Translations under genes and position numbers: made by a program
NCBI GenBank assembly: GCA_021234155.1
Contig: JAJEKV010000034.1
Coordinates: 11,866,697-11,930,696, forward strand
DNA length: 64,000 nt
Reading direction: 5' to 3'
DNA from: Isoetes taiwanensis
Lineage: Eukaryota; Streptophyta; Lycopodiopsida; Isoetales; Isoetaceae
Notes under the pieces: model-generated
What the model was told of the DNA's origin: nothing
Databases searched by the model: none
The model's input: only the letters and a program-made list of their open reading frames with translations
In this document: one piece after another, positions 22,991 through 35,342 of the stretch
How positions within the stretch are numbered: position 1 is the first letter of the stretch
Layout: the number at the start of each line of letters is the position of its first letter

Positions 22991-24289
22991 AAGTATAAAA
23001 AGGTATAAGCAGACTTACAGTGACATCAAGTCTCATAAAGAAGATCATTTCGGAAGAGTACAATAGAAAAGATCCTTGTTATGAATGAGAACAATCATTA
23101 CATTGAAAGTCATTACATTGAAGGCAGTTACAACTTAAAGTTATATAATACAGAGGTAGACACTTTACATTGAGCAAAAAAAAAAAAATTTTTCAACGCA
23201 CACATAGCATAGAAAACAGAACTGAGTGGACCAGGCCTAGGGGTTCGCGAAAGGATACAAGATGGAGTAGCGAACGCTCTCGCGTACAGCTCTCACTAAC
23301 TTGTAGCGAGCCCAGGCTTGGACGATAACAGGTTGGTAATCCAGTGTGGGGCTGATGATGAGGAGATTAAAGAGCCTTCTCAAAGCATAGAAAATCTACG
23401 GGGAGGTGATTCGTTGGCGTCGACAAAAGCTTCATGCCTTGTCATGTCCCAATAGTCCCATGTTCGTGAAGGGTTTCTTTGTAAGTCCTCAAAGGCCCGT
23501 TCTCTCGAGAATATTAACTACTTCTAAGCCTTTAGCGGGTCATAGGGCTCTCCTTCTTCTTCTTCTTCGGGGTTCCCTTCCTCATAATCATCCCCATCCA
23601 TTTCGGGGTACTCCCGTATTGTTGGCCATAATCTCATTCGAGGTCCTGGTCGCCGTCCGTTCGGATGTCATTTGTGATCCTTTCCTCAAACTCAAGAAGG
23701 TCATAACTGCAAGGACAAAGACGAATGAATATACAATGCGAGCAATTTCTTACACTTGAAACTCTAATAAACACAAGGAAGTATCATTGGGAAAACTATT
23801 TAATTGTATTCATCGATACAATAATCACAAATCATAAGAGAAAGGCACATATATTATAAAATGACTAAGAAAAATGCTCAATCAAAATTTTACAACTATG
23901 CAGCGGTATAAGATCGTAATACAATTATCTAAGAGCTAGGTCCCTCCTCTTAGGTCCATATTTTGAGGAAGTGGGCGGTAAGCGCATCAAGAGGTAGCAC
24001 TAGGGCTAGCGAGAGAGGGCGGGCTCGAGTCTGCGCCGTGGCAACTTAGCAGTGGCCAATGGTGCCGCATACAAGAAGTCGCATGTTAGCGCCAACCCGC
24101 CATCCCCAATGCTGCTATAGCCAAATCTGGCCCGGACCAATGTAATGGTGGTGGTGGTAGTAGTCTATCTTCTTATGGCCTAAAAGTGGATATGGAAGTG
24201 CCACCAAGAAGAGAGGAAGAAGGCCCTAGGTTCTTGGAGAAGAACAATACCTCACCTTGCGAGAAAGAATGGGGCACATGGTTGCCCAT
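22991..24289. other. Upstream flank of the gypsy gag, no LTR resolved
   Basis: This is where the element's leader and 5' LTR should lie, but no tRNA-Met primer site was found. The stretch has an A-run at about 23178-23190 and a 117-codon plus-strand frame (23406-23759) with no known domain. It may be a decayed LTR or another insertion. Confidence 0.35.
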
Positions 24290-25380
24290 TGCCCCTAATC
24301 GAGGATCCCTAGAGGTCTCCTCGCTTCTCTTTCCAAGTTGACGGGGGATCTTCTCCTCCTCTGCTTCTTCCTTGTCATCCCTAAGACTAACCTTGGTGTC
24401 CCAAAGGTCTTCCTCTTCTCATCCACCTCTCCCATGGTGATTTTGTAAAGGCGGATCGCCCGCAGGTGGCCGTGTGACCGAAGCATACAAAGTGCTCCCT
24501 CCTGGAGGTCGGGTGTCGGCCATCAAGAACTGCCGGGCGACAAAAGAGTCTCAGGCTGCTCTAGTTCTTTCGGGCCGGTATGCCAACAAGTTCTCAACCG
24601 GTGAGGCGGTGGTGAAGTCGGTGAAGTCATCCGGGCAATACTCGAAGATCATAGAGGACTCTATCTTCTTGGCGGCCCTATCCCAAAGAATGACGGTAGG
24701 CCCACATAATGTCCTCGAGAATCGTACTCTTGGTTATTCAAGAGTACGGTAGGAAGAAGATTTAGCCCTTCGAGCTTAAGGGCTTTCTCCGACTTCAGGG
24801 GCTTCAGTAGCAAGTTCCTCCACCTTACAAAATCGGCTTTCGATTGACTTAGGCCGCCTTAGGGTCGAGGCAAAGCGTAGAGGAATGCTGAAGCCATCTC
24901 CTCATCCCTCAATATCTTCGGTCCATAATGATGGCTAGTGCAAATCGGCCTCAAAACAAGCTTCCCGATCTATTGTGACAATGGGGGAGGTCAGTCCCTC
25001 GGCCCTTATGCCCTTAATGACATTTCAGCATGCTCATCACCCCCTAACATCCGGGCGAGGTGTGGAAGTCGAGAGATAGAGTGGGAATCATCGTGGCGGT
25101 AGATACATGCGGTAAAATCTCTTCACCATAGAACTGAAGGAAGGCGCGAAATGGATGGATTTTGCATGTTAGAGATAAGGTCTACCGTTGGAGAAGATAA
25201 GGGTGAAGAAGGTCAAAGGGGACCCTTGGGGGTCCCAATGCTCTCCATCTAGATACCCTTCTTTGAAAGGTTGGGCGATCCATAAGGATGAAGGCGCAAG
25301 AGAGGAGAAGGGAAGCAAAAAAAAGCAAGAAGGGAAAATGAAACCCTAATGGCCAAAAAAGGGGCTTTATACTTTTCGCA
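24290..25380 (-). other. Possible transcription unit, minus strand, unidentified
   Basis: A TATA-like GTATAAAG on the minus strand (25365-25372) is followed by ATTAGGGTTTCATTTTCCC and then about 1 kb that reads fairly GC-rich, as coding DNA might, but with many frame breaks. The longest clean frames are 60-90 codons and no domain can be named. It could be an LTR or promoter of the next repeat, or a decayed gene. Confidence 0.25.
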
Positions 25381-25779
25381 CGTTTCCCAAAATTGTTATT
25401 AAAATTATTATTTAATTAATAATTTATTTTAAATTCACACCAAGTGGCGGGAAAAAATATTTTATATTCACAACTCCAAAATTGGAGTACTTTACATAGA
25501 TAAGTCCAAAAAAATTTTAAAAAGTAAGATAGATGGTCGCCTAGTCAGAAACTCCCCTCGGATCCTTAGGTGCTTCATTTGGAGGTCCTTAAGTATAATG
25601 GTGACCCTCTTTGCATGTATGGCAACGAGGTTGGCGCGCTCAAAAGCTCTATGAGGTAAGCCTTGGCGCCTCCGGAGTGCGAGGATTGCAAAGGCTTGGA
25701 ACCTCGTGTCGGTTTTAAATTGGGCAATTTCTTGAGCAACAGTCGAAAGGGAAAGGGAGGATCAACAATGGCTTAGTAG

Positions 25780-26882
25780 ACTTCCGCTACTTACGTATCT
25801 CGCCGGCGCTACCGCGTTCGTTCGATATCGTGGGGCTTTCTGGCGGTTTGAGGGTTGCCTTCAATGATGGGAGGGATTTTTCGCCGGTTGTCGGATGCTT
25901 TGCCATTTGCCGGACGACCGCTTTCGCGTCCACGGGCCGATGTCTTCTTGGCAATGGTGGCATCCCGCTGCAATCGGGTCTTGTAATCCACACCCCTTCA
26001 CAGGTTTGGTATTCTTCCTCCTCCTGTTAGCCCTGCTGTAGCCTTCCTGTTCTTGGCCCTGCCCCACCGATCTTGGTGATCCACATTTTGATCAGTATTT
26101 TGGTCTCCCCGATGGTCAACATTCTCGACCAACATTTTGATCCTGGCTGCTGGTCAACATCCCGCTGGTCCTCCTTGATCCATCCGCCGGTCCCCCCTAC
26201 TGCTTTGTTTTTAGGCATCCTCCTCTCCCTATGGACCTTTCTCTCTGCATTCCTGGCCTCCTTGTCCAAAGCACTGTATCCTTTGGCAATCTCCGGTGGT
26301 ACGGGCCGGGCGAGCTCTCGATGTCCGGCTTGCACAAGGTCCATGCGATCTTAGGTAAAGGTAGGGGAACATTTTCAAAACAAAGGCACACAAGTCTTCG
26401 TTCCAAAAGAAGTCAGGGAGTTTGTAATGGTCCCTGTACATGAGTACATGGCCTTTACCAAGGTAATAGAAACCGTTGGCCCGCTTTCCGGTGGGGCACC
26501 TTATCCGTTGAAGGTCTTCTACCTAGCAAGGTGTTGAACGTTGGGCCTCAATCAGGGTAAGCTCCGCAGGATCTTCCTCCTCACCGGCTAGTGGGTAAAA
26601 CTTGACAAAGGCCCAGGCTTGGTCAGGCTGCTCTACTAGAGTGTAGGGTTGGTCTGCAGCATTGAGCTTCATGAGGAAGCGGTCATTGAAATGAAAAATG
26701 GGGTAAGGGATTCTACGGCCTTCAATAAAGTGCTTCACCAAAAGGTCTAGGACAGTGTCGATCATAGGGTCTTCCTTCGAGAGATAGTCTAATAAGAGGC
26801 TAAACAACTGGAAAATAGTCGCCTTCTTGAGGTCTACGGTAAGCTTGAAGCGCGGCATCATAACAATGGCGATGGACAACAA
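25780..26882 (-). pseudogene. Unidentified coding remnant next to an LTR
   Basis: The minus-strand frame 26882-26523 (119 codons) reads MPRFKLTVDLKKATIFQLFSL near its start, then a Leu/Asp/Pro-rich chain including EEEDPAELTL. After a stop, YYLGKGHVLMYRDHYKLPDFFWNEDLC and YSALDKEARNAERKVHRERR continue in shifted frames down to about 25800. The composition (acidic, then basic C-terminal part) is coding-like. It begins about 650 bases downstream of the primer site at 27.53 kb, the usual place for a retroelement's first ORF, so it is probably a Gag-like or extra ORF of that LTR element. I do not recognise the family. Confidence 0.4.
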
Positions 26883-27260
26883 GGAAGAAGGAGTAGGGCG
26901 CTCAAGCGTGACTAAGTGATGCTAGCGGGTGGCGAAGGCGCTAAAGGTTTAGGGTGGTTGGGAGGTGTGAGGGAAGGTCGGCTATGGCGGGAATAGAGCT
27001 CAGGTCCGGTGGCTATGGCGGAAAAGGTCGTCCAGAAGAAACACACTTTTAAAAAGTAACTTAAATTTAAATTCCAACGTTCACTTTTTATTTAAAAATT
27101 TTTCAAATTTAAAAAAAAAAAAAAAAAATTTAAACAGGCGCATATAAAAATACGCGCGACCGTATGGGGCGCCAAGGTCTATCTGGTCTTATCTCGTGAA
27201 AAGAAACACCTCTCAAGACAATAGCCCTTTTTGGTTTTTCACCGTTGTTGTCCGGATTAA

Positions 27261-28919
27261 GCCCTGGAGGGAGACGTGCCCCCTAGGGTATTTGGGAGGT
27301 GCCCGATCCATTGGAGCCATTTTCGCCTTCATCCGAGCTGCCTACAAAACGTTATAGCCCTTCCAAACTTGGGTCTTCCAATCGCCCTAAACTTCTTAAG
27401 AACTTACATTCTACTACATTAACCTAGCACAAAACCAATCACACTAAACTCCCTCCTAACTATCGAACTAACGAAGTTAGGGTTTGGTCGATGCTATGAT
27501 TTGAATGTAACCCAAATCACGCAGCTCGATAACCTGTCGCGGACTCCCCGAACATATACGACACTCGGACGTATATACATGCGGGGACTTTCCCTCCCAT
27601 GCAACCAATTCACCATGAGCGTGGCCCTCCGCCTAACTTTCGGGCCATCTATAAGAAGATGCTCAAGTGAAGGACACGGGGGTCATTCGCCCACGCCTTC
27701 AATGGGGCTCCTTTAAGCGGAAGCGTGAATACAAGGTTAGCACACAAAGATAATCATATAATAATTTACCACCACGAGGGGTGGCACATCCATCCAAGTG
27801 TCAACAACAAAGAATATGCGTTTAATACTAAGGAAAACACCCAAACCCATGGTTCTACCCGTGGTAAATTTTAACGGCCCTAAATGTTTTTCTATTCAAA
27901 TTAAGGTTGGCTAAACCTATGAAAAACAAAAGTTCTTAGAGTTTTTCTTGGCTAAATTTGATAAAATAAAGCCCTTTAATTATCTTCCCATTTGGCTAAA
28001 ATGTAAAAATTTATATGACATGAAATTTGATGTTTGAATTTTCCTTGGTCCCCAAATAAAGTGCAACTATTTAACTTCAAACTTTGAGAGCGATTAGTAC
28101 ATGAATGACATTGATTCAATATGACTTCTACCCTGGCTCATACTCCAATGAGGGATCATTGACGGCTAGGTCTCAAGAGATCAGATAGAATCTTGACATG
28201 GCGCTATCGGGCATAGAACATCGGCTAGGGTTGTCCGCTCCATCCAGCCCCTCCCGTGCACACTTTGCGGATGAGTCGAATCATGCTATGGCGCCACTAT
28301 AGCCTTGGGACACTTGAGACTCAAGGTATCACCCTTCGAGCCTACTCGGGGTTCATGAAGCCCCGTCAATGAGGCAGAATCTGGGAAGCGTCCCCTTCCG
28401 GGATCACAGTGGTTCCATGGGTGAGCTAGAGAATACGTCTTGATCAACAGCATCTGCCGTGCAGACTTACTCACCCTAAATCTACTCAAAGTGCAAGATG
28501 CTCCACACGGATCACACCTCTACACCCAGGGAGTGTCGGACCCATACCCGCCCTCTCTTCGTGGACCTAGGCCATCGCCTAGCCTAATTTGTAGGAGTCT
28601 CGGGAGCCTTTTATGTTCGCGGTAAGACCCCACCCCCACTTCACCTAGCGTCCCTTATTTGGTGCTAAGCAATTCCATAGCATCCACTTAATTCGGTGGT
28701 CTCTTGTGCAATGTGCCGCAAACTAATGGGAAATCTGAGGGGATCAACCTAGGAGTATACTACTAACATGGCTCGTGAGGTCTCTACCCCCCCCTCCCCT
28801 AATTCCCCATTTCCGAGTAATACTATGCAAAGAACTATCAATCCATCCTTTAAGAGCAAGACCGTAATCGAATTAAAGGGAACTCACCTTTACAATCAAG
28901 GGTTAGTTCCTACAAGTAA
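27261..28919 (-). mobile_element. LTR end with primer site and leader, duplication copy 1
   Basis: On the minus strand: LTR part (28919 down to about 27535), a damaged primer site (27521-27534, CAGCTCGATAACC where copy 2 has GGCTCTGATACCA), then leader to 27261. It matches 33699-35342. It includes the hairpin CCACCACGAGGGGTGG at about 27770 and the shared block near 28233. A CACTA element is inserted at 28920, inside the LTR. Confidence 0.8.
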
Positions 28920-29363
28920 CACTACAACAGAAAACCTGTTTTGCGTCAGAAAAATCGTCAGAAACCCTTTACAGAATAGGCAATTGCCTGTGACTCATAT
29001 GGTCGACGCGATATATCGTATATATTCTCCTCGATTTAAAAAATCGCCGATTTTGGCGTCGGAATTTTCGTCGATTTTCGACGGACAAAAAAATCGTCGA
29101 TTTTTCGTGAAATTTTAAATCAAAATATTCGTCAGAATTAGCGTCAGAATTTTCGTCATATTTTTCATCAAAAATATTCGTCATAGCATGCGTCAGAATT
29201 ACGTCAGGTCAGGTTTTTCGTCAGAATTTACGTCAGGTTTTTCGTCAGGTTTGTCACAATATTCGTCATATGCTTCATAAGTGCTTTAGCACATTTTCAT
29301 CAGCATTCTCATTTTTTTCATAATTTTGGCATATTTGCATTTTATCTGGATGATTTCTTTATA

Positions 29364-30024
29364 ATGATATTTAGCTTTAACAGGGTATACATTCATAAAG
29401 AGATAAAGAGTGTATATCAAAGAAAAATCTCTGTATTCAAATATAATCATAGTTACATGTCAAGAATTGACAATCTGTACAATGCCAACAAAGATCATGG
29501 GCAATGGACTCCAACAAACTGCGTCAGCATGAAAGAAAAGGAAATCCAAAGTCTTCAAAAAGAACGCTTCAACTACAGTCTTCAAGTAATAGCTTTTTTA
29601 GTCCTCTCCATTAGTGTCCTAAACCATTGCAAAAGGCACACCACAATGTTATTGTTGCATAAAGAAAAATATACATTACAATTTTATCCCCCCGGACTTG
29701 AGCCTCAACCATCTATCTATATAATCTTGAACCTCAATAATCTTCAACGACGGAACAATTTCCAACTTGCCCTCTAGCTAGGAATGATATCATCAAGCTA
29801 GAAATGATATCATCATGAACTTACGACCACGAGAAGAAACAGGTAATGTTAAAGCTTTCTATGATCATAAAGGTAAAGTTTGGCTAATAACACAAAATGC
29901 ATATTATCATGCACTTGGCAGGAAGAAAGGAGTCTACTTCTTAAATCTGAGTAACATTATGTGGCACCACGCCAAATGGGACAACTCCAAGGATTTGCCT
30001 TGGTTTGTTGAATGGTTATACTAA
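29364..30024 (+). other. Plus-strand open frames in CACTA body, copy 1
   Basis: Two frames, 29364-29777 (137 codons) and 29815-30024 (69 codons), are separated by a stop and a pair of GAAATGATATCATCA-like repeats. The second (HALGRKKGVYFLNLSNIMWH) is identical in copy 2 (36225-36434); the first is shorter there (35776-36111) because of a small indel. No domain is recognised. They may be captured exons or chance frames in AT-rich DNA. Confidence 0.25.
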
Positions 30025-30427
30025 CACAAAGTAATAAGCAACAAATTACTAGACAATATTACTTACTTATACATGCTGATTCGGTAGTACGAGGAGTATC
30101 TGTCCTAGAAACTTCACAAATTCATTTGCTGCATCATTAATCTTAAAAGATAACAAACATTAGCACCTAGAAAGTCACAATTTTATTCAAAGACAGAGCA
30201 GCAGATATTGTGATGCAGACCTTACGGAATGGCGCCTCAAAGAAAAGAGAAATTATTTCTTTGAGAAGCCGCTTATGACAACAAGTGCGTCTCCTCCACA
30301 AACTATTCTCCACAAACTGTTCTTGCAAGAACTTTCAAATGGTATGTGACTGTTCTTTGCTGTGATATAGCCAAGGTCTGCCAAACATTTCATGACATAT
30401 TTATTAGTAAAAAGTTGATCAACTTTT

Positions 30428-30742
30428 CTAAAAAACGTGCTCTAAATTATTGGAGTAAGAAAGGTAACCAAAACCAACCATTGATACAGACTCTTTTATT
30501 GGCACAATATTGTCGCCATATTTGGTTCCTGACACTTCGAGAAGAGATGAATATATATTCTTTATAATAGACTTCAAGAGCAATTCAAGACCTACGTCCG
30601 GGTTTGAAGTAACAGCAGCATAAGGAAGTGTACCAATATCATCAACCACCCCAGGCAAGATATTTCCAGGGACAAACTTCACCATATCTAGTGCCTGTTT
30701 AATGTTATGAGAAATTAGAGTATGCAGCCAGTTATACTTCAA
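30428..30742 (-). pseudogene. Gene-like block in CACTA, copy 1
   Basis: A 104-codon frame reads VKFVPGNILPGVVDDIGTLP and then NPDVGLELLLKSIIKNIYSSL, protein-like wording quite different from the surrounding sequence. It is unchanged in copy 2 (36835-37149). Other minus-strand open blocks lie upstream at about 31040-31125 (VTISMIAIGTLAAAIVLK, a possible membrane helix, after an acceptor-like TTCTATAG), about 31370-31470 (GVAIFSVDWKQWIKELLDHP) and 32701-32955. Together they look like exons of one minus-strand gene, either captured by the transposon or its own. I cannot identify the protein. Confidence 0.4.
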
Positions 30743-32700
30743 GGAAAATAAGATATAAGCCTAAGCTTAGAGCCACATTTATGCCCCACAAACAAGCCAA
30801 AATGTCAGTAAAATGTGCCTACCTAATGCATCCAACAAATATAAAAGGTAACTGTGAAATAAAAGGATTATTATATGCCCTTGTCTGGGAAAGTTAAGAT
30901 AAACATATGATTCCTAGCCAATGAAGCATAATGTGCCAAAACAATATACCATTTCATAAATAAAAGGCGACTCATCCTCTGAAATAATAGCCCAAGCAAG
31001 AAGCTATAATGAGAGTCACTTTTCTGTCTTCCAAGTCTCCGTCATCTTTAAGACAATCGCTGCAGCCAATGTGCCAATCGCTATCATAGATATTGTAACT
31101 TGTTGATGACTCCGCAACTATAGAAGGTAGATCAGTTTATTTAACTTTAAAAAGACCTGTTTTCTTAGAAGAAACGAGAGGGTAAACTATCCCATGGGGC
31201 CAATCAAATATCATTTTGCCAAAGTGGTGACTTTTCTGCAAGCCGTTGCTGCCAGTAGAAATATGGATGGATCAACCTTAGAATGACAACCATAAGCTTT
31301 AACACTTACATGCAAAATAAATGAAGATAAAAGGTACTCACATAGGTGATCCTAAGCACACGAAAGCAGAACAAATGGATGATCAAGCAACTCCTTAATC
31401 CATTGCTTCCAATCAACAGAAAATATTGCAACGCCATCATCATTGCTATAAGAACAGAGCTGCTTGCACATAGACAACATAAAGGGTCATCTTATCATAT
31501 ACTACAGTCATGAGATATTACATATCCATAATCCGCAGACTCATCATTGCATGAAGATCATAAAAAGAATAAACATAAAGTTCGAGATTCTTACATTTGA
31601 TAAGACAACGGTGTGAAGTTGTAAAGGTGCCAATGTCTTATGTGGTGAATAAATTGCTCACTTGGTTAAAATTTTATAGTCTGAAGGAGTACAACTCTTA
31701 TTTTCAACCACTTATAAACATAAATCCATATTAGATCATATGAGTACAGAGTAAAAGAGATATCTGGTTGCTACTGTAACAGTTCAAATGGGGAACAAAG
31801 GTCTCTGAGAATTGCTAACCTGATTTTTCTTAGAATAATAAATCAGTTTACCATTTTCGGCCAGAACTGCATCACACGCATTTAAACAATCCCTGGGATT
31901 TAAAGCTTTGGATTTAACTAATCTTTATCCCTGGCCAGAATCATGTTAAGACAGGAGCATTTGCACAGTTTAGCATCTAGCTTATATGCATACCATAGCT
32001 AGCAACAAGCAGTTCTCCAACGTCTTAATGGTCATAGCCAAAACCTGTTAGCAGACCCCACCATCGTTGGCTGGTCCCAACAGATCCGGAACTAATATTA
32101 AATCCATTATTACCTAATCAAAAGCAACCAGGCACAGATAAATAATCCAACTAAATATCTCAGGTCATTGAAAATTTGAACATAACAGAGGTTGCTTCTC
32201 ATGCAAGAAAGCCCAAAATATCATCAAAAATTTACCTTTGAATGCAGAGGCATATGCTATAGCCAGAACTATAGGTACGGCAAAGATCCGGCATTGTGCC
32301 CTTTCTGTAGCCGGTTGCCTTTCTCAAATCCTTGCCCAGCCGGATCCTGGCTTCAGATCAGGCCGCCATCAGCAGGTTCGGACTATTTTAGCAGACGTGG
32401 TGTAGAAACTGACTTAGATTGGCCCAGAATGAGCTTGTCCGGTATAAATCCGGCACAGAACCCCTTTGGGGATCGATTGACCGACCATTTCACATACTTG
32501 ACCTATTTAGCAGGTGCACGACCACACTAGTTGTTCAAATCGGCAAGGCCCAGCATCTTCGACCACAGCACAAAGGTCATAGCCAAAACCTATACATTTC
32601 AATATTTTTTATTGTATTCTCGTCTATAAGGTCATTGATCTTTTCTATGTTCTCCGTGTGATATGGCCCATGACATCCAAGCTGCAATTTTCCTGGAAGA

Positions 32701-32955
32701 TTAATAACCTTCTGGAAAACTTCTTGAGGAAAAGTCATAAAAGGGAATTTCGGTTCCCCACTCGGTTAATGGGAACCTCAAAACCATTGTACTTTTTTGA
32801 AACTTAGTTGCAAGGCAATACAGCAATGTTGACCCGCTTGACAATCTTTCACGTGGCAAACTCAATGCATCACACTTTGGTGTGAAGTTGAATTTTGAGT
32901 TTTTTGAAGGTCGATAAACATAATCATGCAAGCCCTTGATTGCCATTATGGTCAT
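32701..32955 (-). pseudogene. Second gene-like block in CACTA, copy 1
   Basis: The frame reads MTIMAIKGLHDYVYRPSKNS and later LSLPRERLSSGSTLLYCLA. In copy 2 the frame is open further upstream (39454-39128, starting LERIINRLCLEKGEL), so copy 1 has a small disruption just before it. No known domain. It lies 5' of the other minus-strand blocks in this element. Confidence 0.35.
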
Positions 32956-33698
32956 ATGGCATGACTTATGCTTGATTAATTCTCCTTTCCGAAGACAAGA
33001 CGATTAATTATCCTTTCCAAAGACAAGACAACATTGTACAATTTACCTCGTCTAACTATTCGACATATTTGAAATAGATTGTAAAACGTTTCATATCTAC
33101 ATGCATATGAGCATTCCTTGTTCCTTTGGTATGTATGAAGTCATGCAACTTCTAAAAATAAGTCCGAAACCCTCAGAATGTTGACCTAAAGCTAACAAAT
33201 CCATGTCGACATATTCCGACGAATATTTTGATGAATATCTTGTGAAAAGAATCGCCGAACATTCGGCCGAAAAAGTTTCACGATTAATCGTCGGTATTCG
33301 TCACATTATTCGCCGAGTTTGCGCCGGTTAATCCGTCAAAAATATTCGCCGATTTTTGCGCCAAATTTTGCGCCAAAATTTAGGTCATGTTTTTCGGCCG
33401 ATTTTTGCGTCATTTTATTCGTCAGACTTTGCGTCAGATTAATCGTCAAAAATATTCGTCAGATTTTTCGTCAAATTTTGCGTCACAAATTTCGTCAGAT
33501 TTTGCGTCATTTTATTCGTCAAACTTTTCGTCAGAAAATTTATGCGTCAGATTTTTCATCAGAATTTTCGTCAGAACTTTTCATCAGTTTTATACAAGAT
33601 TCTCGTTTAAAAAATCGTCAAACCCTTTTTTACGTAATAGGCAATTGCCCTGACTCATATGGTCGACGATATTCAACGGCGTATATTCTTCTCGCGTG

Positions 33699-35342
33699 CC
33701 CTCGGGAGACGTGCCCCCTAGGGTATTTGGGAGGTGCCCGATCCATTGGAGCCATTTTCGCCTTCATCCAAGCTGCCTACAAAACGTTATAGCCCTTCCA
33801 AACTTGGGTCTTCCAATCGCCCTAAACTTCTTAAGAACTTACATTCTACTACATTAACCTAGCACAAAACCAATCACACTAAACTCCCTCCTAACTATCG
33901 AACTAACGAGTTAGGGTTTGGTCAGTGCTATGATTTCGAGTAACCGAAATCACGGCTCTGATACCACTGTGACGCTCCCTGAACATATACGACACTCAGA
34001 CGTATACATACGGGGACTTTCCCCTCCCATGCAACCAATTCACCATGAGCAGGGCCCTCCGTCTAACTCGGGCCATCTATAAGAAGATGCTCAAGTGAAG
34101 GACACAGAGGGGTCATTCGGCCCACGCCTTCAATGGGGCTCCTACGTCGCGGAAGCGTGAATACAAGGTTAGCACACAGCATAATCATATAATAATTTAC
34201 CACCACGAGGGGTGGCACATCCATCCAAGTGTCAACAACAAAGAATATGCATTTAATACTAAGGAAAAACACCCAAACCCATGGTTCTACCCAGGGTAAA
34301 TTTTAACGGCCCTAAATGTTTTTCTATTCAAATTAAGGTTGGCTAAACCTATGAAAAACAAAAGTTCTTAGAGTTTTTCTTGGCTTAAATTTGATAAAAT
34401 AAAGCCCTTTAATTATCTTCCCATTTGGCTAAAATGTAAAAATTTATATGACATGAAATTCTGATGTTGGCGAATTTTCCTTGGTCCCCAGCTAAAGTGC
34501 AACTATTTAACTTCAAACTTTGAGCACTGATTAGTACATGAATGACATTGATTCAATATGACTTCTACCCCGGCTCATACTCCAATGAGGATCGACTGAC
34601 GGCTAGGTCTCAAGAGATCAGCAGACCGAATCTTGACATGGCGTTGGCTGGCATAGAACATCGGCTAGGGTTGTCCGCTCCATCCGCCCCTCCTGTGCAC
34701 ACTTTGCAGATGAGTCGAATCATGCTATGGCGTCACTATAGCCTTCCGGACACGCAGACTCAAGGTATCACCCTTCGAGCCTACTCCAGGGTTCATGAAG
34801 CCCCGTCCAATGAGGCAGGTCGGGGAAGCGTCCCCTTCCAGGATCACAGTGGTTCCATGGGTGAGCTAGAGAATACGCAGCGCATCGAGCATTCGCATTG
34901 CCGAACTTACTCACCCTAAATCTACTCAAAGTGCAAGATGCTCCATCACGGATCACACCTCTACACCCGGGGAGTGTCGGACCCATACCCGGCCCTCTTC
35001 GCGGACTCCGTAGGCCTAGCCCAATCGTAGGAGTCTCGGGAGCCTTTTATGTTGATGTAAGACCCCACCCCCACTTCACCATCTGGTCCCTTATTTGGTG
35101 CTAAGCAATTCCATAGCATCCACGATTCGGGTGGTCTCTTGTGCCTGTATGAAACTAATGGGAAATACGGGGATCAACCTAGGAGTATACTACTAACATG
35201 GCTCGAGAGGTCTCTACCCCCTAATTCCCCATTTCCGAGTAATACTATGCAAAGAACTATCAATCCATCCTTTAAGAGCAAGACCAGAATCAGAATTAAA
35301 GGGAACTCACCTTTACAATCAAGGGTTAGTTCCTACAAGTAA
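33699..35342 (-). mobile_element. LTR end with primer site and leader, duplication copy 2
   Basis: It matches 27261-28919. Here the primer site is intact (33954-33966, reverse complement TGGTATCAGAGCC) and the LTR end begins TGTGACGCTCCC at 33968. The order leader, primer site, LTR on the plus strand shows a minus-strand element. The CACTA element enters at 35343 inside the LTR. Confidence 0.85.
33954..33966 (-). promoter_or_regulatory. Primer-binding site, initiator tRNA-Met
   Basis: GGCTCTGATACCA on the plus strand is the exact complement of the plant tRNA-iMet primer word and lies one base from the LTR terminus TGTGACG. Confidence 0.9.

Larger units (their letters stand above)
28920..33698 (+). 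mobile_element. CACTA-type transposon, copy 1, chimeric 3' end
   Basis: The left end begins CACTACAACAGAAAACCTG after TAA and is followed by many copies of CGTCAGAATTTT-like words, the sub-terminal repeats expected of CACTA elements. The body matches copy 2 with offsets of about 6.40-6.43 kb. The right end is wrong: after about 33600 the sequence returns to the left sub-terminal words in direct orientation (AGGCAATTGCC, ACTCATATGGTCGACGA at about 33640-33670) and then runs into LTR leader at about 33699. No CACTA right terminus is present. No TNP2-like transposase was recognised. Confidence 0.85.

Noticed and set aside
18950-27535. A single large element joining the gypsy pol at 19-23 kb to the primer site at 27.5 kb
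   Set aside because: A separate Gag-like start lies at 22.3-23.0 kb and unrelated coding remnants with their own TATA-like signal lie between; one element is possible but not supported.
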